The notes under the pieces were generated by a model, which saw only the letters and a program-made list of their open reading frames with translations, was not told the DNA's origin and searched no databases. A DNA stretch of 64,000 nt from Apus apus (taxonomy: Eukaryota; Chordata; Aves; Apodiformes; Apodidae): the NCBI RefSeq assembly GCF_020740795.1, contig NC_067289.1, positions 21,906,608 through 21,970,607 of the forward strand. Reading direction: 5' to 3'. A program made the position numbers and the translations under genes. Of the stretch, positions 14,101-26,500 are shown in pieces. Position 1 is the stretch's first letter. Each line of letters opens with the position of its first letter.

Positions 14101-14485
14101 CTACTATTCACATTCCTGAGCACATTTAATGGACCATCTCCTGTGCTGATGAAGTTGAAGCTTTGTCATCAGTTCATCCTGCAGCAGGACCTGCCCTGCT
14201 CAGAGCAAGGCTGGGTTCCTCACCTCTGGGTGGGAAGGGGAAGGATGAGGCACACATACCTGGCAGTATGAGGATGTCCACGAGGGGCTTGCAGTGGTAG
14301 AGCCCCGTGGCCATGACACAGTCTGCCCACAGCCCCTTGGATCCCAGCTCATCCATTTTCCTGCAGGTGGTAATGGTGTAGCCGCAAGTCACCACCCAGT
14401 CGTTGGTGGACGTTGCCACGATCACCCCAATCCACCCTACAAAACTGCAGACAACTCCAGCCAGGTGCAGGCAGGTGGCCACCAT
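4954..14485 (-). CDS. CLDN11: Claudin-11 (OSP), complete gene, 3 coding exons
   Basis: Four-pass tight-junction protein that seals the paracellular space in CNS myelin and between Sertoli cells. Coding exons in order are 14485-14260, 11498-11334 and 5186-4954, giving 207 residues, the same length as mammalian claudin-11. The protein begins MVATCL and ends SAHV, a PDZ-binding tail. The claudin signature is present in the first extracellular loop: W30, G51-L52-W53, C56 and C65. Transmembrane stretches lie near residues 1-22, 82-103, 123-144 and 158-180. Both introns split a glycine or alanine codon after its first base (G76, A131). The ATG at 14485 has A at -3 and G at +4. Near-identity to mammalian claudin-11 through the first loop and the C-terminal half makes the call firm. 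Upstream (right) is SKIL, same strand. Confidence 0.97.
6611..6637 (+). repeat. A13-G14 homopolymer junction
   Basis: Thirteen A directly followed by fourteen G, read directly from the sequence. It is a length-unstable low-complexity tract in CLDN11 intron 2. Confidence 0.9.
7496..7511 (+). repeat. Poly-G tract (16 G)
   Basis: An uninterrupted run of 16 G preceded by GGGGC, in CLDN11 intron 2. It can form G-quadruplex structure and is prone to sequencing error. Confidence 0.9.
11334..11498 (-). CDS. CLDN11: CLDN11 coding exon 2
   Basis: Residues 76-130 (YVQACRALMIAASVLG...). Carries the second transmembrane helix, the short cytoplasmic loop and the start of the third helix. Acceptor CGCCTACAG|GTTATG, donor CTGG|GTAAGG. 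Confidence 0.96.
11499..14259 (-). other. CLDN11: CLDN11 intron 1
   Basis: About 2.8 kb, AT-rich in its middle (12360-14170). No coding exon or recognisable repeat was found in it. Confidence 0.8.
14260..14485 (-). CDS. CLDN11: CLDN11 coding exon 1
   Basis: Encodes residues 1-75 plus the first base of G76: first transmembrane helix and most of the first extracellular loop with the W-GLW-C-C signature. Donor reads CCAG|GTATGT. Confidence 0.96.
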
Positions 14486-17400
14486 GTTGATCCCTTGGTG
14501 GGGTGAGCTGGATACAGGGGTTCAGCAAAGCTGGCCAGAGAGCTTCTTGCTGTGGATTCCAGCTGCTGGGATCTACTGTGAGCAGGAGGGACCGCGGTTT
14601 GGTAGGATGATGTCCCTGATCAGGCAGTCACTGCTGCAGGCTCTCTGCTGCCTCTGCCCAGCTCCCTCCCTGGGAGGGGTTAGAGCTGCCTCCAGCCCCA
14701 TAATGCAGGGGAGGAGCGAGCAGGGAGCCCCAACTTCTGCCAGTTCATCAAGAGAATCGGAGGGGAAGGAGGGTGTGGAGAGGAGGAGAGAACTACACCC
14801 ACCCGTGCTTGAAAAACAGACCAGGCTGCTTTATTCAAATGCAAACAGTCTGACTGTTCAAAATTTAGCATCAGGGGTGAAATAAAAAGCAGTGGCTTAG
14901 AGTCAAAGATAAATTATCACAGTGGTACCTCTTCATGGAAAGACAGGGCAAGAAATGTGGTGGACAGAGTTCCTCAAGAGGTGGAATCGATCATCTCATC
15001 AAAACCACCAGCACAGCTGTGATAAAAGGACAAAACCAGTCTTGGGTCTTTCCTGATATTTTCAGTTACTGCAAAACATAAAAGATCATCACTGCATTCT
15101 CTGCTTGTGCCTGAGGTTTCAGAATTATCAACTAACATGCATGGAGTCTTAAATGTGTGTCTAACAGCACCTTATATCAGTTTTTGAATGCTAAAAGTTA
15201 GAATGATCAGCTTTTCACTCAGACTTGATAGGGATGTAAATTTTTATCTACTTGATAAAACAAGGAACAGCCCACTTCAAAATGTCAAAAGGAAAAAAAC
15301 CCCAAACTTCAGAGCCTTTTCTGCATCAGGAGAAACAGGCAGGGAGGATATTTTCCTAATTTTATTTTTATTTTCACAAACACAACTATGTGTTATCGGG
15401 TGCCAACACATCCCTGATGAAGCTTCATCACTGTGCGTCCTCCAACGCTGCTGGATTTGCGAAGGGAAGGCTTGGATCTAGGCGGATAGAACATGCCTGG
15501 AGAGACCACTAGTGGAGAGCTTGCCCCGCTACATGGGGAAAGAGAAAAGCCGGGCAAGAACCTGACAGAACAACGGATTTGATTCATTCCCAGAACTGCT
15601 GGTGAGAAAGAAATATTGGAAGCTACACTCCAAGATTAAGGGGCTGGGAATGAAATCTATCCTGCTTTTCATCCAGCAGTATTTTTTCCCATTCTTCAGC
15701 AAATGAAGTGAAAAACATGAACAAGACTATCCTGAGCATCAACACATGTTCCTCAGACTCTAAATTCAAGGACATGAAGTCCTTGAACACTGGAGTTGCT
15801 ACATAAACAGCTGAAAATTATCTTTGAAGTGGAGCTTTTATAATAAATAGAAATTTAACACCTGTTTTCACATTTGCTTTATATTGTTGATTACTCTTTG
15901 GGGGTTTTTTCTACACCTGTTTCATGGGATTTTTGTGACTCCATGCTGCCATTGACTTTCCCAATGTGATTCCAGCTTATTCTTCTACTGCACCCACTTC
16001 AGGTGGAGCAAGCTGTTACTTACATCTAACCACCATTTTCATGTTGTCTAGGGCTCAATTCTAGATGAATTGAATCCTTCCCCAAACAATATTCCTGCTT
16101 ATTCAGGAGGTAAAATTGTCATCTCTGGAGTGAAACCAGTGTTGTTCCACTTCTTGGCCCCTGCAGTTGTTTTGGACAGATCGCGAGTCACCTCCTGAAT
16201 TTGGAAGATGAGCTGACAAATGAACGTTTTTGCCTCTCCCCTTTGCTGGATCTGTTTGCATTTTTCAGTCTAGCATTTCTTCTACCTAACTTCACAGTTA
16301 CATTCTGTAAATTAAATATCTGATCTGTTTCTACCAACTATAAATGCCCACAGCTCAACGTTGCATTTTGATTAATACCAGGCATGAGGAGACTGAACCA
16401 CTCTCGGGCGACTGATCCCAACCTGTCGTATAACAGTCCTGTCACCACAGTCCTTTGCGAGGTTAAAACTCCTGCATATTGTCTACACCATCCTAATACT
16501 CAGATTTTTAGCATTCTTCAAAACATTTTTCTTCAAAATACCAGAAAATTTTGCAACATCTTGATTCCCCATTCCATCCCAAAGCTGAGATTAGAAGCAT
16601 TTTACATGGCGACAACTGCATCCTAATGCACACACAACGACTTCTTTCAATGCCATGGAATATGAATTCACAGGCTGTCTATTTAGTGAAATGAGTCCCC
16701 TACAATTATGGTTTTGTTAACCACAAAAAGATTCTTACACCACCAGATCTTCCTTCACAACCACATCTGTCAAAGAGGGTGCAGCAGCTCAACTGACAAG
16801 AAGTGTATTTGACACTCCAGTAACTACCACTATTTAACAGTACTCGACCTGGTGCCCACAGGGCACAGCTTGAATTATTTCAATTGCTGTCAATAGAGAC
16901 AGGAAACATTTACCATTTTGTCAGGGTTATAAATAACACCACTAACATTAAAGTGAGTATAAAATAGTATGCTGCAAGTAAACAATGATTCACAAGATCA
17001 ATAAAATAAGAAACAAAGAATGACTCCCCAGCTATATGCTAAATAAAATGAAACATTTAGGGCAGTATTCTTTAAAAGTTGCCATTTCTGAAGCAAGTGC
17101 TACACATGCATTTATCTCAGCAACAGTGAACACCTTAAAAAAGTCTTTTTACCCTGTCATTCAGTTTTACCTTGATCAGCATTGTTTTCTCTGACAAATG
17201 ACATGCCTTACCATTAGTCATATTTACACGAGCTATCAACATCCCAGGACTTTTTCTCATACAAATGACTCACCTTAAACTTTTTCTTTGCAGTGTTTCC
17301 AGCCCAATGGCTTCTTCCCTTGCTTGGAAATATAGCAGCACAAAAGTTACATGGGATGCAGAAATAAACAGGGTTAACAAGCATTACAGCTACTTGATCA

Positions 17401-18455
17401 TTCTCTTCCATCCTAAAGGCTGAGCTCATCAAAATGTTACCAATTTCACCTCCATCCTGGTTCATACTGCTCATTTCTCTCTTCAGCTGTAAAATACAGG
17501 GAATTACATGGTATGGTTTGCAATTATCTGAAACATAATCAGGGTTTCCTATATGCAAGAGCAGCAGCACCTTAAAGCAAGGACAGTATCTAATGTGTGA
17601 ATATGACCTTGCTTGCTTAGCTGTCAAAGATCCAACCCTCAGAATGAATAAAACCCCCTCCCCCCGAAAAATCTCCAAAATATTATTTGTGGTAAAAGTT
17701 GTTGGGTTTTTACTACAATCTTTTTTAATTTTTATTATTATTTTTTAAGTGACCAATAAAACATTGCCTTTTGTTGCAAGTGGGGGAAGCTCAACACAAA
17801 TGAAAGACTCATTCCTATGCAGTTTATGGGAACAGCTCCCTCTTTTCTCTACCTTCCTTCCTCTCTCTTCTATTCTGAATTTTTGGCTATTTAAGCTTCC
17901 TGATGGCAGACAAAAAAATGTGGAGCAATGTTATCACATGATTTACAGGATCTAAGCACTCCTGAGAGTCTCTATAGGGCAGATTTTCCATCAGCAACTA
18001 AAGTACAATTCTCGTTTCTGATTTTCCTTTTCAGAAATCTCATCTTTTTACTCCATGACGTGTTTATGCTGCTCCTCACTAAGCTGCTAAGAGAGGTGTG
18101 AACACCTCAAACACAGCTGAGTTGTCAGCTAGTAACTAAAGTTGTGCACCAGAGAACATGCCAAATACTCAAGTGGTTTCATTTACACATACAAACACTT
18201 CATCTCAAGATACATAGAAATCTTAGTGTCAATAATATCTTTATGGAGCTGGAAGAGCTTTAGAAAATGGACTGTCAGTGGGGGGCAGCTATTAAGAGCA
18301 GTGGGAGTTCTTCTAACAAGTCTCAGTGCAAACAGGTTTTACCTTACTGTAATAAAAGCAAGGCAGGCTCTGTCCTCATTATATAAGGTCTGTTTCTAAA
18401 TGCCTTCCAAAAAGTCAAGTTTAGAATTCAGTATTCAAAAACACTACAAAGACAA
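14486..18455. other. CLDN11 5' flank and CLDN11-SKIL intergenic region
   Basis: The CLDN11 5'UTR and promoter must begin within the first few hundred bases to the right of 14485; that part is moderately GC-rich but has no strong CpG island and I see no clear TATA box. From about 14900 to 18455 it is AT-rich with no recognisable gene. A 154-codon minus-strand frame at 17214-17678 matches nothing I know. Confidence 0.55.
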
Positions 18456-18475
18456 GTGTTCTGACGTTGCAGTTC

Positions 18476-18481
18476 TTTATT
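18476..18481 (-). terminator. SKIL: SKIL poly(A) signal (AATAAA)
   Basis: Minus strand reads CAAATAAAGAACTG, followed 30-45 bases later by a G/T-rich stretch (GTAGTGTTTTTG). It lies 4.9 kb past the SKIL stop, in line with the long SKIL 3'UTR of mammals. Another AATAAA-type signal occurs near 19003-19012 and could give a shorter form. Confidence 0.6.
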
Positions 18482-20943
18482 TGTTTTTGAATCCACGATC
18501 TATACAGGTATTTACAAGGCATGAAAATGGATAACAGCACAAAATACAATTGAGGTATAAGCTAAGAGCACAGTATGTCATGTTTCAATAAATATAATTC
18601 AAAATTTGTAAACTAAGTGACCAGATAGATGCCTCTTGTTTACTAAAACCATATAAAATATCTGTTAAATCTCACGTGAGGTAGAGGACAGTTTTGTGTG
18701 TCATGTAATGCAACCACAGCAACTCTAACAATAAGACTGTACATCATTGGCAAATATTAAAAATTGTTGAATGCACTGGTCGTTTTCACAGGTTCTTACT
18801 GCTGTATCAGAATAGTCATTCAACCTGTTGCCTTGAGCTAACACAGACTCTCTTGTTTTGCAGCTACTTTCTGTAACCGGAGATAATCATACTGGCATGT
18901 CAACATCAATAAATACTTTTGAGAGTGAGTATGAAAATGCAAAAACAGATTTTTGTCAATCACAGAAAGCAACATAATGGCAACAACATATTTTAGACCA
19001 ACTTTTTATTATTTTCTAGGTTTAGTTTAAATACAGTACAGCTGTGCTTTCCTTTAAGTGAGGTATCTATATTTGAAGAAAAAAAAAAAATGGATGTTGT
19101 GACATTTAATCAATTATCAAATAGCAAAATTTTACACCATTTGTTTGCTGCGCTTGATGAAGTGCTTAAAACTCATTTTTCAAGCATTTTCCAACTGAAC
19201 CACTAACCCTGAAAGAAACCATTTTCTAAGTAATGGAGACACACATAAAATCGTCGTGCAATTTGTCAGCAATAACTGCTTTCACAAGAGCTAAAAAACT
19301 GGATGTCTTTTTTTAAATAGAAATATGCAACAAATAGAAAATTCTACAAGCTTTCTGAAATGAAAACTGAGGATACTCACACTACACACGTAATGAGCAA
19401 AAAGAAAATTGCATTTGCAGCTTTCTGCTACTTACTATTGACAGCTTAAATAAAATTACTGAAATATTGCAAGAACAGATTAACAGGTAAGTGTAATTAA
19501 GTCTTCTGTCAACTTCCACCATGTTACAGAAAACTCTGCTGTGTGGATTAATTGCATGAATTAAGTGCAGAAAAAAATACAAACTTATATTTACTGACAA
19601 TCAAAATATATACTCTACAAACAAGTGAATTCTAGGAAGCTGACCATGACAGCATTTCAAGGCCAACTTCACAACTAATGCTAGGGAAGTCTTCCAAAAA
19701 TTCATAACACATTCCACCTATCCCCTCCCCCAATATAAAACAAAAACGTATGAATAAAATGTTGTGACTTCTAAAATAGGGGCCAAACCTTATTTTTTCA
19801 GGCCACCAGAAGCTTTATGCTCCCACTCAATTTCTCCTACTTCACTAATTGCATTATGCCTTTACTATATACAAATGATTTCACAACTAAGCTATCAATA
19901 TAATAAATATAGGAAAAAATGTGAAACATAACTACATTTATCTAAATACTCAAACCAAATAAGCTTTACAAAAACTAGAACACAAATTCAGGTAAGCTTG
20001 GAGATTTAGATAAAAATCTCTTTTGTCTAGGGATACATGGCTACATTGTGAACAAGGGTGCTTTCAGACTGCCAAAATTAGGAGAGTTTTACTCTCTAGC
20101 CTCTTATATTTTCTTGTTGATTACATTACACAAAGCATGTGAAACTTCTTTTTTAAAAAAGTATATGAGCAAACTAGATATTCACTTTGATACCTACTTA
20201 CTTTGTTCCAAAAGGTGCACTAGGCAGCTCTGATCTTGGTCCAGGTCTGATAATGCAACTTCCAAAACTACGGACAATTTTAGAATGTTTTTTTTCTGAC
20301 AGGCTTCATGTCACAACTATCTGGGAAAACTATTTCCTGCCTGAAAGATCAGCAAGCAATAACTGAAGACAAAACAAATAATAATACATAAAATGAGCAT
20401 GCTGTGACTAAGAGGACCTAAGGACAGAATTAGTTTCTACTGTTAAGTGTGCACTTAAGTGAGGGCCCTCAAGTGTGCATTCCAAATTCCTATATTAGGC
20501 TGTAAAATTGACCATTCAATATAACTAGCATAAGGTAGTGAAAAAAGGTCAACATAGATTTGCTCTAGAACTTATACAGTATTATGTACAATTCACTAAA
20601 AAACTATCTTTCAAAGACTGTGAACACACAAAATCTATGGCACATTTATGTATACATTATTACTTAAAATCAGTATAAAATTAAGTCTACACATATGAAA
20701 ATTATTTATGTTATGTAAATAGCCTGAAAGTAATATTTAATAACCTTAAGAGGATTACAAGTAATTTAAAATGCATCCTAACTTTAGATTAACTAAATGG
20801 AATATTTACAAAGCTCCTTTTAAAGTAATTTTAATAAATGCTCCGTTAGCTTCATTTTTAGCCAGATGTTTTAAAACAATCAGGAGGCCTTACCTAAAAC
20901 TTCATAGAGCTGCTTGAGTTCTTGTGACAATGAAAATATCAGT

Positions 20944-21186
20944 TCAGACTATGGCCACCAGCATTTCATTAGTCTGCAGCACAAGGCAGTTAGGAGCTGG
21001 TTGAGGGATGGCTGAAGTGCTGGCTGAGGCAGAGGAACTCGGGCTACTCTGCTGCTCCACTGCCACTGCTGGAGACCAACCAGCAGCAAAAGGGGGAATC
21101 TGAGCAGAAGTCACATCATACAGACAAGACCCAAATGAGAATGGAATATACAGGATTCTAATACAATAATCCCATGAGGATCCCAT
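20944..21186 (-). other. Unexplained 80-codon reading frame inside the SKIL 3'UTR region
   Basis: A minus-strand ATG frame ending in TGA, rich in Ser, Ala and Pro in its second half and ending LQTNEMLVAIV. It is much more GC-rich than its surroundings. A splice-acceptor-like site (TTTACCACAG) lies just upstream at about 21210, and a donor-like GTTTTAG|GTAAGG lies downstream near 20891. I do not recognise the protein. It may be chance, an old retrocopy fragment or an alternative exon. Confidence 0.2.
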
Positions 21187-23347
21187 ACATTCAATGGCTA
21201 AGCTATAAATCCTGTGGTAAATGAGTTACTGCAGCTGTATTAAGTGAGTCTGTATGGCCTTACCTACACTGCCCATCCAGCAAGTCTGGTTCCAAACACT
21301 GATGCTGAAAAACAACTAGAAATGGTCTTTTTTGTTCCTTTGATAATTCCCCAGTGCAACTTTTCAGTATCCCATACTGGTGTTTTCTAGCCTGCCCACC
21401 TAGCTAATCTTATGTAGGTTCTGCCAAGCAGCTTGGACTCCTTTGAGCTCACTTCTTCCAATATTCCTGCCTACTCTCCCTACAGCCATGTTTTTGGTGG
21501 TTGTTACAATAAAACACTCAGGTTTTTTAAAGCAAGTGGTGCATACACAACCAGAACCATTAATTTTCAACACCTTTCCTTCCAAACCAGTGCTATGCTG
21601 CAAAGAGAGGCTTTTTTCTTCTCTTTTTTCTTTAAAGCAATAATTTGGTGATGGAAATTTTGTATTTTTTTACGTTTTATCATCTAAACTGCTTTAATTG
21701 TCAGTGTAAATATGACCAAAAAATCCAAAACCAAAACCAGATACAGCCATAAAAGAATCATCCTGTGACTCCATGACATTTAATTTACCACCTCATTTAC
21801 CATTCAATTTAAAGATATGTGCAATTTTATCTTTCTCTGTGATATTCAGTCCTGTTATATCACTAAAAGATTAAAAAAAAAGAACTCATAAGTTTTCATT
21901 TTTACTAGTTCAGGAAAAAAAAAATTAAAAATCAATGTAGGCTTCTACTGGTGGTTTAATCCAGAATTAACTGAATTACTAAGAGAATAGCAAACTTAAG
22001 CACCTCAAAAAACAGAAGCTAAAGCACAGGTTAAAGTTACGTAGTGAAATACTAGAACTACCAAAATATTCCTAGTCACTGACAAAACCAGCTAACATCT
22101 GTCAGCTGAATCAGACTTTCTGGAGAGAAGTGCAAAAAAAGTATTTCTTCATCCAACTTTTTAGTCATGCGTTTAATCCACTAGGAACCAGACTGCTGAA
22201 GTACTCAAACATTATATATACATAAAACAGTAATTCTGTACAATAACACATTTTCAAATGTTGTAGCTTAACAAACATGCTGTATTTCTTAATTCATGGT
22301 AACATTACCACGCCATTCAAACACAGAGACTATCAAAGTGGTTTTCAAAGTGCCATATCTCAGAATTTCACTTTTTAAGCTATTGTCACCATGTCAGTTA
22401 AGGCCTTTTCTATGTAATGAAGGAAAAATCCACAAGTTGGCCAGAAGCTCCAAGTGTGGAGGCTTAGGGTACTAATACATATTCTTTAATAAATACTTTC
22501 TTCAAAGCATTACTACCTGAAAACCAGTTAAATCAAGCTTTCTTAGTTTCTAGGAAAAGCTCCACCTTTAAGCCTTTTATTAATGTTTCTTTCACACCTA
22601 CTATATAGAACAAAAGATGTGATTTTTTATATCCAAGGATTTCATTGCAATTGTAAATTTTTTAATTTACAGAAAAACCCTCATGTTTTTTTTCTCCAGC
22701 ATGGCAAGCAAATGCTGGCTCTAAAACTCTTCAGATTGATGATGAGCTGTTAAATAGACAATATTGAAAAGATCGGCTTGACTTCACACAATGAAATTAT
22801 GGGAAAATTTCACACTGGTAAATCACTTTTGATGACCAAACATCAATCATAGTGGCAATTTTGGGTATTACCTTATGGATGAAAAGCTGCCTTTCCCCAG
22901 TTCAACAAGACATAATTCTCACTGAAACTCAAACTGTTTTTCACCTTGAAGAAATCAGAATGTTTTTAATATACTTCTATAACTGCATGTGCAATTGATA
23001 GCAAAATTAAGATCACATATATTTTTATCAGACAATGTTAAAAGTTTTGGAGTCCTCAAGACTGGATTAGAAATAGACAGAAACTGGTCACTCTAAATCA
23101 AGAGTTTCGTATTTTCCGTTGTTTGAGAAAAACACTGGTAAAAATAAATCCAGATTTTCACTGGTTAGGGAAATCTAAAAACGTATACCTACCTATCTCT
23201 ACTTATTTATATGTATCTTCATCTGGCCTTGCCTGGGAAATAGAAATCTGTAGAGAATACTTTTTTATCACACAGAAACTGCTCGCAATTCATTCAAATC
23301 CAAAACACCCTGTTTGAAGGACACAGTCATGCTTCCACTTCCAATTT

Positions 23348-23509
23348 CTATTTTCCTTTCCCATTTTTTGAAGATTTCAAGATCTGTAGCTTCAATTCCT
23401 TTATCATCATCTCCAGCTTTTCCCTTGCCTCTCGTTCTTGTCTCAGTTCATCTTGAAGCTCTTGTCTATCTGCCTCTGCATGATCCAGCCTCTGCCTCAA
23501 TTCTGCTAG
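23348..23509 (-). CDS. SKIL: SKIL coding exon 6 and stop
   Basis: 162 bases, residues 638-690 and TAG at 23350-23348. End of the coiled coil; the [19 protein letters not shown] stretch is identical to human as I recall it. The last residues (KNGKGK) differ from the mammalian end (KTAKE). Confidence 0.96.
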   Translation of the reverse strand, partial: LAELRQRLDHAEADRQELQDELRQEREAREKLEMMIKELKLQILKSSKNGKGK

Positions 23510-26500
23510 CTGTAAATAAGAGAAAGAGGCAAATTTTAGCAAACTTACTTGTAACCATTAACTATTCATTTCAAGACAACACTGACGACCACCATATGCA
23601 TCAGATAAAAATATTTCTATTCACCAGTATTTATCAGCTCACCTTCTAGTTACCAAGAATTATGCAGTTACCTACTACACCATAAGCAAATGACATCGAT
23701 GTGAAATTGCATAAATGTCACACTGTAACAAAAAAAATGGGAAAGTCTAATTTTCAAACACACATAAATTTTAACTATATGAAATGTCAGACTAGACCTT
23801 GCCAATAAAACATATGATCTGTTAGGAAGATGTCTGATGATGTCTGCATCAAACACCTCACAAATACCAGAATAAATAGCACTTTTTCATTTCCCTGGTT
23901 GATTTCTCTTACCTGACAAAATATAACTTCTCTATTTCAAAGCCTGGATGCATTTCTAGAACAAAGAAAACCACCAACACTGTTTTCTGATACCCTTTAG
24001 CATAAATGAAACAGAACAATGAGAAATGAGATTCAGAAGGTCTTGAATATAACTGCCTGGGCATTTATGTGGTTGTTGAAATATAAACGTGTCCACACCA
24101 TTTTGGTGGTTTTGGAGAAACACCACATTCAGTGGACCTTCAGCTCCACTTAAGTATACTAAGAAATATTGAAATGGTTCTTAGAAATATTTAAAGGGTT
24201 CTTAGACACCAGTATTTGGCTTGCAAATTAATGCAAGTCTTCTGAGCCCACGACTGCCATGAAGTGAACTGGTGCAGTACAACAGTGCCCACTGCCTGCA
24301 AGTTACAGCATGTCCTCCATGAGCACATCTCTGGTTGAGTTTTGATTTCCATATCTAAAGAAAGGCTTCAGTACTGGTTATCCTGCCCTATTGTGACTGA
24401 CAGGGTGAAGCAACAACTAAACTAGACAATTCGATAAAGAAGTCAAAAAGGGGAAGAAGGCACTTGGTGCATCTTCAGGCAGGCCTAGAAAGAACAACAG
24501 GCATTAAGCAAGTTCCAAATCCCATATTATTAATTTTGTTTCACGTACAAAGAGGGTTCCTCCCAGTCCACAGTTCTCAGAAAGGGCAGCAACTGCTTCA
24601 TGAAGACACTGCACTAAGGCTTTTTTTAAATGCTATATACACAGTTTGGGAAAGTTACTTGGTTAACTCAGGTACTTCTGACAACTGCTTGGAACCCAGG
24701 GTCCAAAATGTATTTTAGACATGATAAACAGAGAAAAAGTTTCAAATTACAAGTTCCAAATAGCTCTACCACACAGGTAATAACACAGTAAGCTTTTGTG
24801 CAAGGAACATATTTAAGCTTTCAAAGTCTAAGTTCAAATGAAACAACCAACCAGCCTCCTTGGGGAACAACCTATGGGTTTTACCCTCTAAAGAAATAAG
24901 TTACACCAGCCACATAAAACATGCTACACATGATTATCTTCATAAATTAGAACATGTTGTTACTTGCTATAATAGGGCTTGTACCAGATGTTTAGTAAAT
25001 CAGGCCTTAGTCAGAGGATTATTTCTGGCAGCAAAGGTTAGGAATCTATGGAGTGGGATGTCATGAAACTACAGAGAAGGATTTACAATGTTAGTCTCTG
25101 CCCTACTCCCCAAAAATACCAAAACCTGTCTCTCAAGTACTGCCTGTTTCTCAGACGGAGGCAGTGAGAACAGGAAATACACACAGCTATGATCAAATGA
25201 CCACAAAGCCTCACTGAGCTTAAGTTTCAGATTTTGTTTACTTTAAAAAAAACCGTGAAGACTAGTTTTTTTGTGTCACAGTACCAAATACATCAATACA
25301 CATTTAATAGTAAGCATAAGTGGCTTTGAAAAAGGGCATTCCAAGGCTCCCTTTGACATTAACTGGATTTGCCCCACTGGAATAACATAAATAACATCTA
25401 ACATGAAGAAAGCAATACTGAAAGTTAAAAAGACAGACAAAAAAAAATCTCCATAGGTTTTGACACAGAACTCAAGAGGCAGGGATGGAAGACAAAAATC
25501 TTTTCATTTCCAACGGAATCCTTGACCAAATGTTTTGGTGCAAGGTGGCTCATGGAATCACAGAATCACCAAGGTTGGGAAAGATCTTCAAGGTCATCAA
25601 GTCCAACCATCCGCCCTACAACCCCCAACCACTAAACCATCTCTTGAAACACCACGTCAACCCGTTTTTTGAATGTCTCCAGGGACAGTGTCTCCACCAC
25701 CTCCCTAGGCAGCCTGTTCCAATGCCTCACCACTCCTTCTGTGAAGAAACATTTCCTAATAACCCATCTGAACCTTCCCTGACACAACTGGACCCCATTT
25801 CCTCTTGTCCTATCGCTGGTCACTAGGGAGAAGAGCCCAAAACCCACCGCACCACAACCTCCTTTCAGTTAGTTGTAGAGGGCAATGAGGTCTATCCTCA
25901 GCCTACTCCTCATATACTGCAGAAAATTCTACCACCAAGGAACAGAGAAAACAGCCAGATTTGTTATTAGACCAACAAAAAGGTAGTTGAGAGGTTTGGA
26001 TTTGTATTGTTTCAACATAAAAGGAAGAAAAAGATGACTAGCTTATTTCTGTAACTAACACTTGGCAGGTGAAGTGTTTCTGTAAGCTGCATTTTATCTC
26101 AGTTTCAATCAAGCTACAGGGAAATAAATATTGCTGTCACTGTAATGTCCTTTGGTGTCAGAACACACAGAAAGGATGAAACCTTAGGGTGGCTGAGCAA
26201 CAGCTTCACCATTTCCTGATACACTAAATATCCTTCTCACCTGTGCTGCATATTCAGCTTCTTTGTCTTTCTCTAGATTGGAGTCACAGCTACACTTCTG
26301 CTTCATCACTTGGTCCAGTTTCTTCTCCAAGTCTCTCTGCTCAAAATAAAATTCCTCCATTCTGAGAGCATGTTCTGTTTGCAAAAATTCAAGTTCCTTT
26401 TGTAAATTCTGCTGCTCTTCAGTTAATTCCTTCATAGCTTTAGAGTTGCTTAACATTTCCACTTCCTGCAAAGAAAAATCAGGGTCAGATTTACCTTGGT

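Larger units (their letters stand above)
18460..23347 (-). other. SKIL: SKIL 3'UTR (probable extent)
   Basis: About 4.9 kb of AT-rich sequence between the SKIL stop codon and the poly(A) signal at 18481. It contains many A/T runs and AU-rich elements as expected for a tightly regulated, unstable mRNA. One segment, 20890-21240, is clearly more GC-rich and has an open frame (listed separately). Confidence 0.5.
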
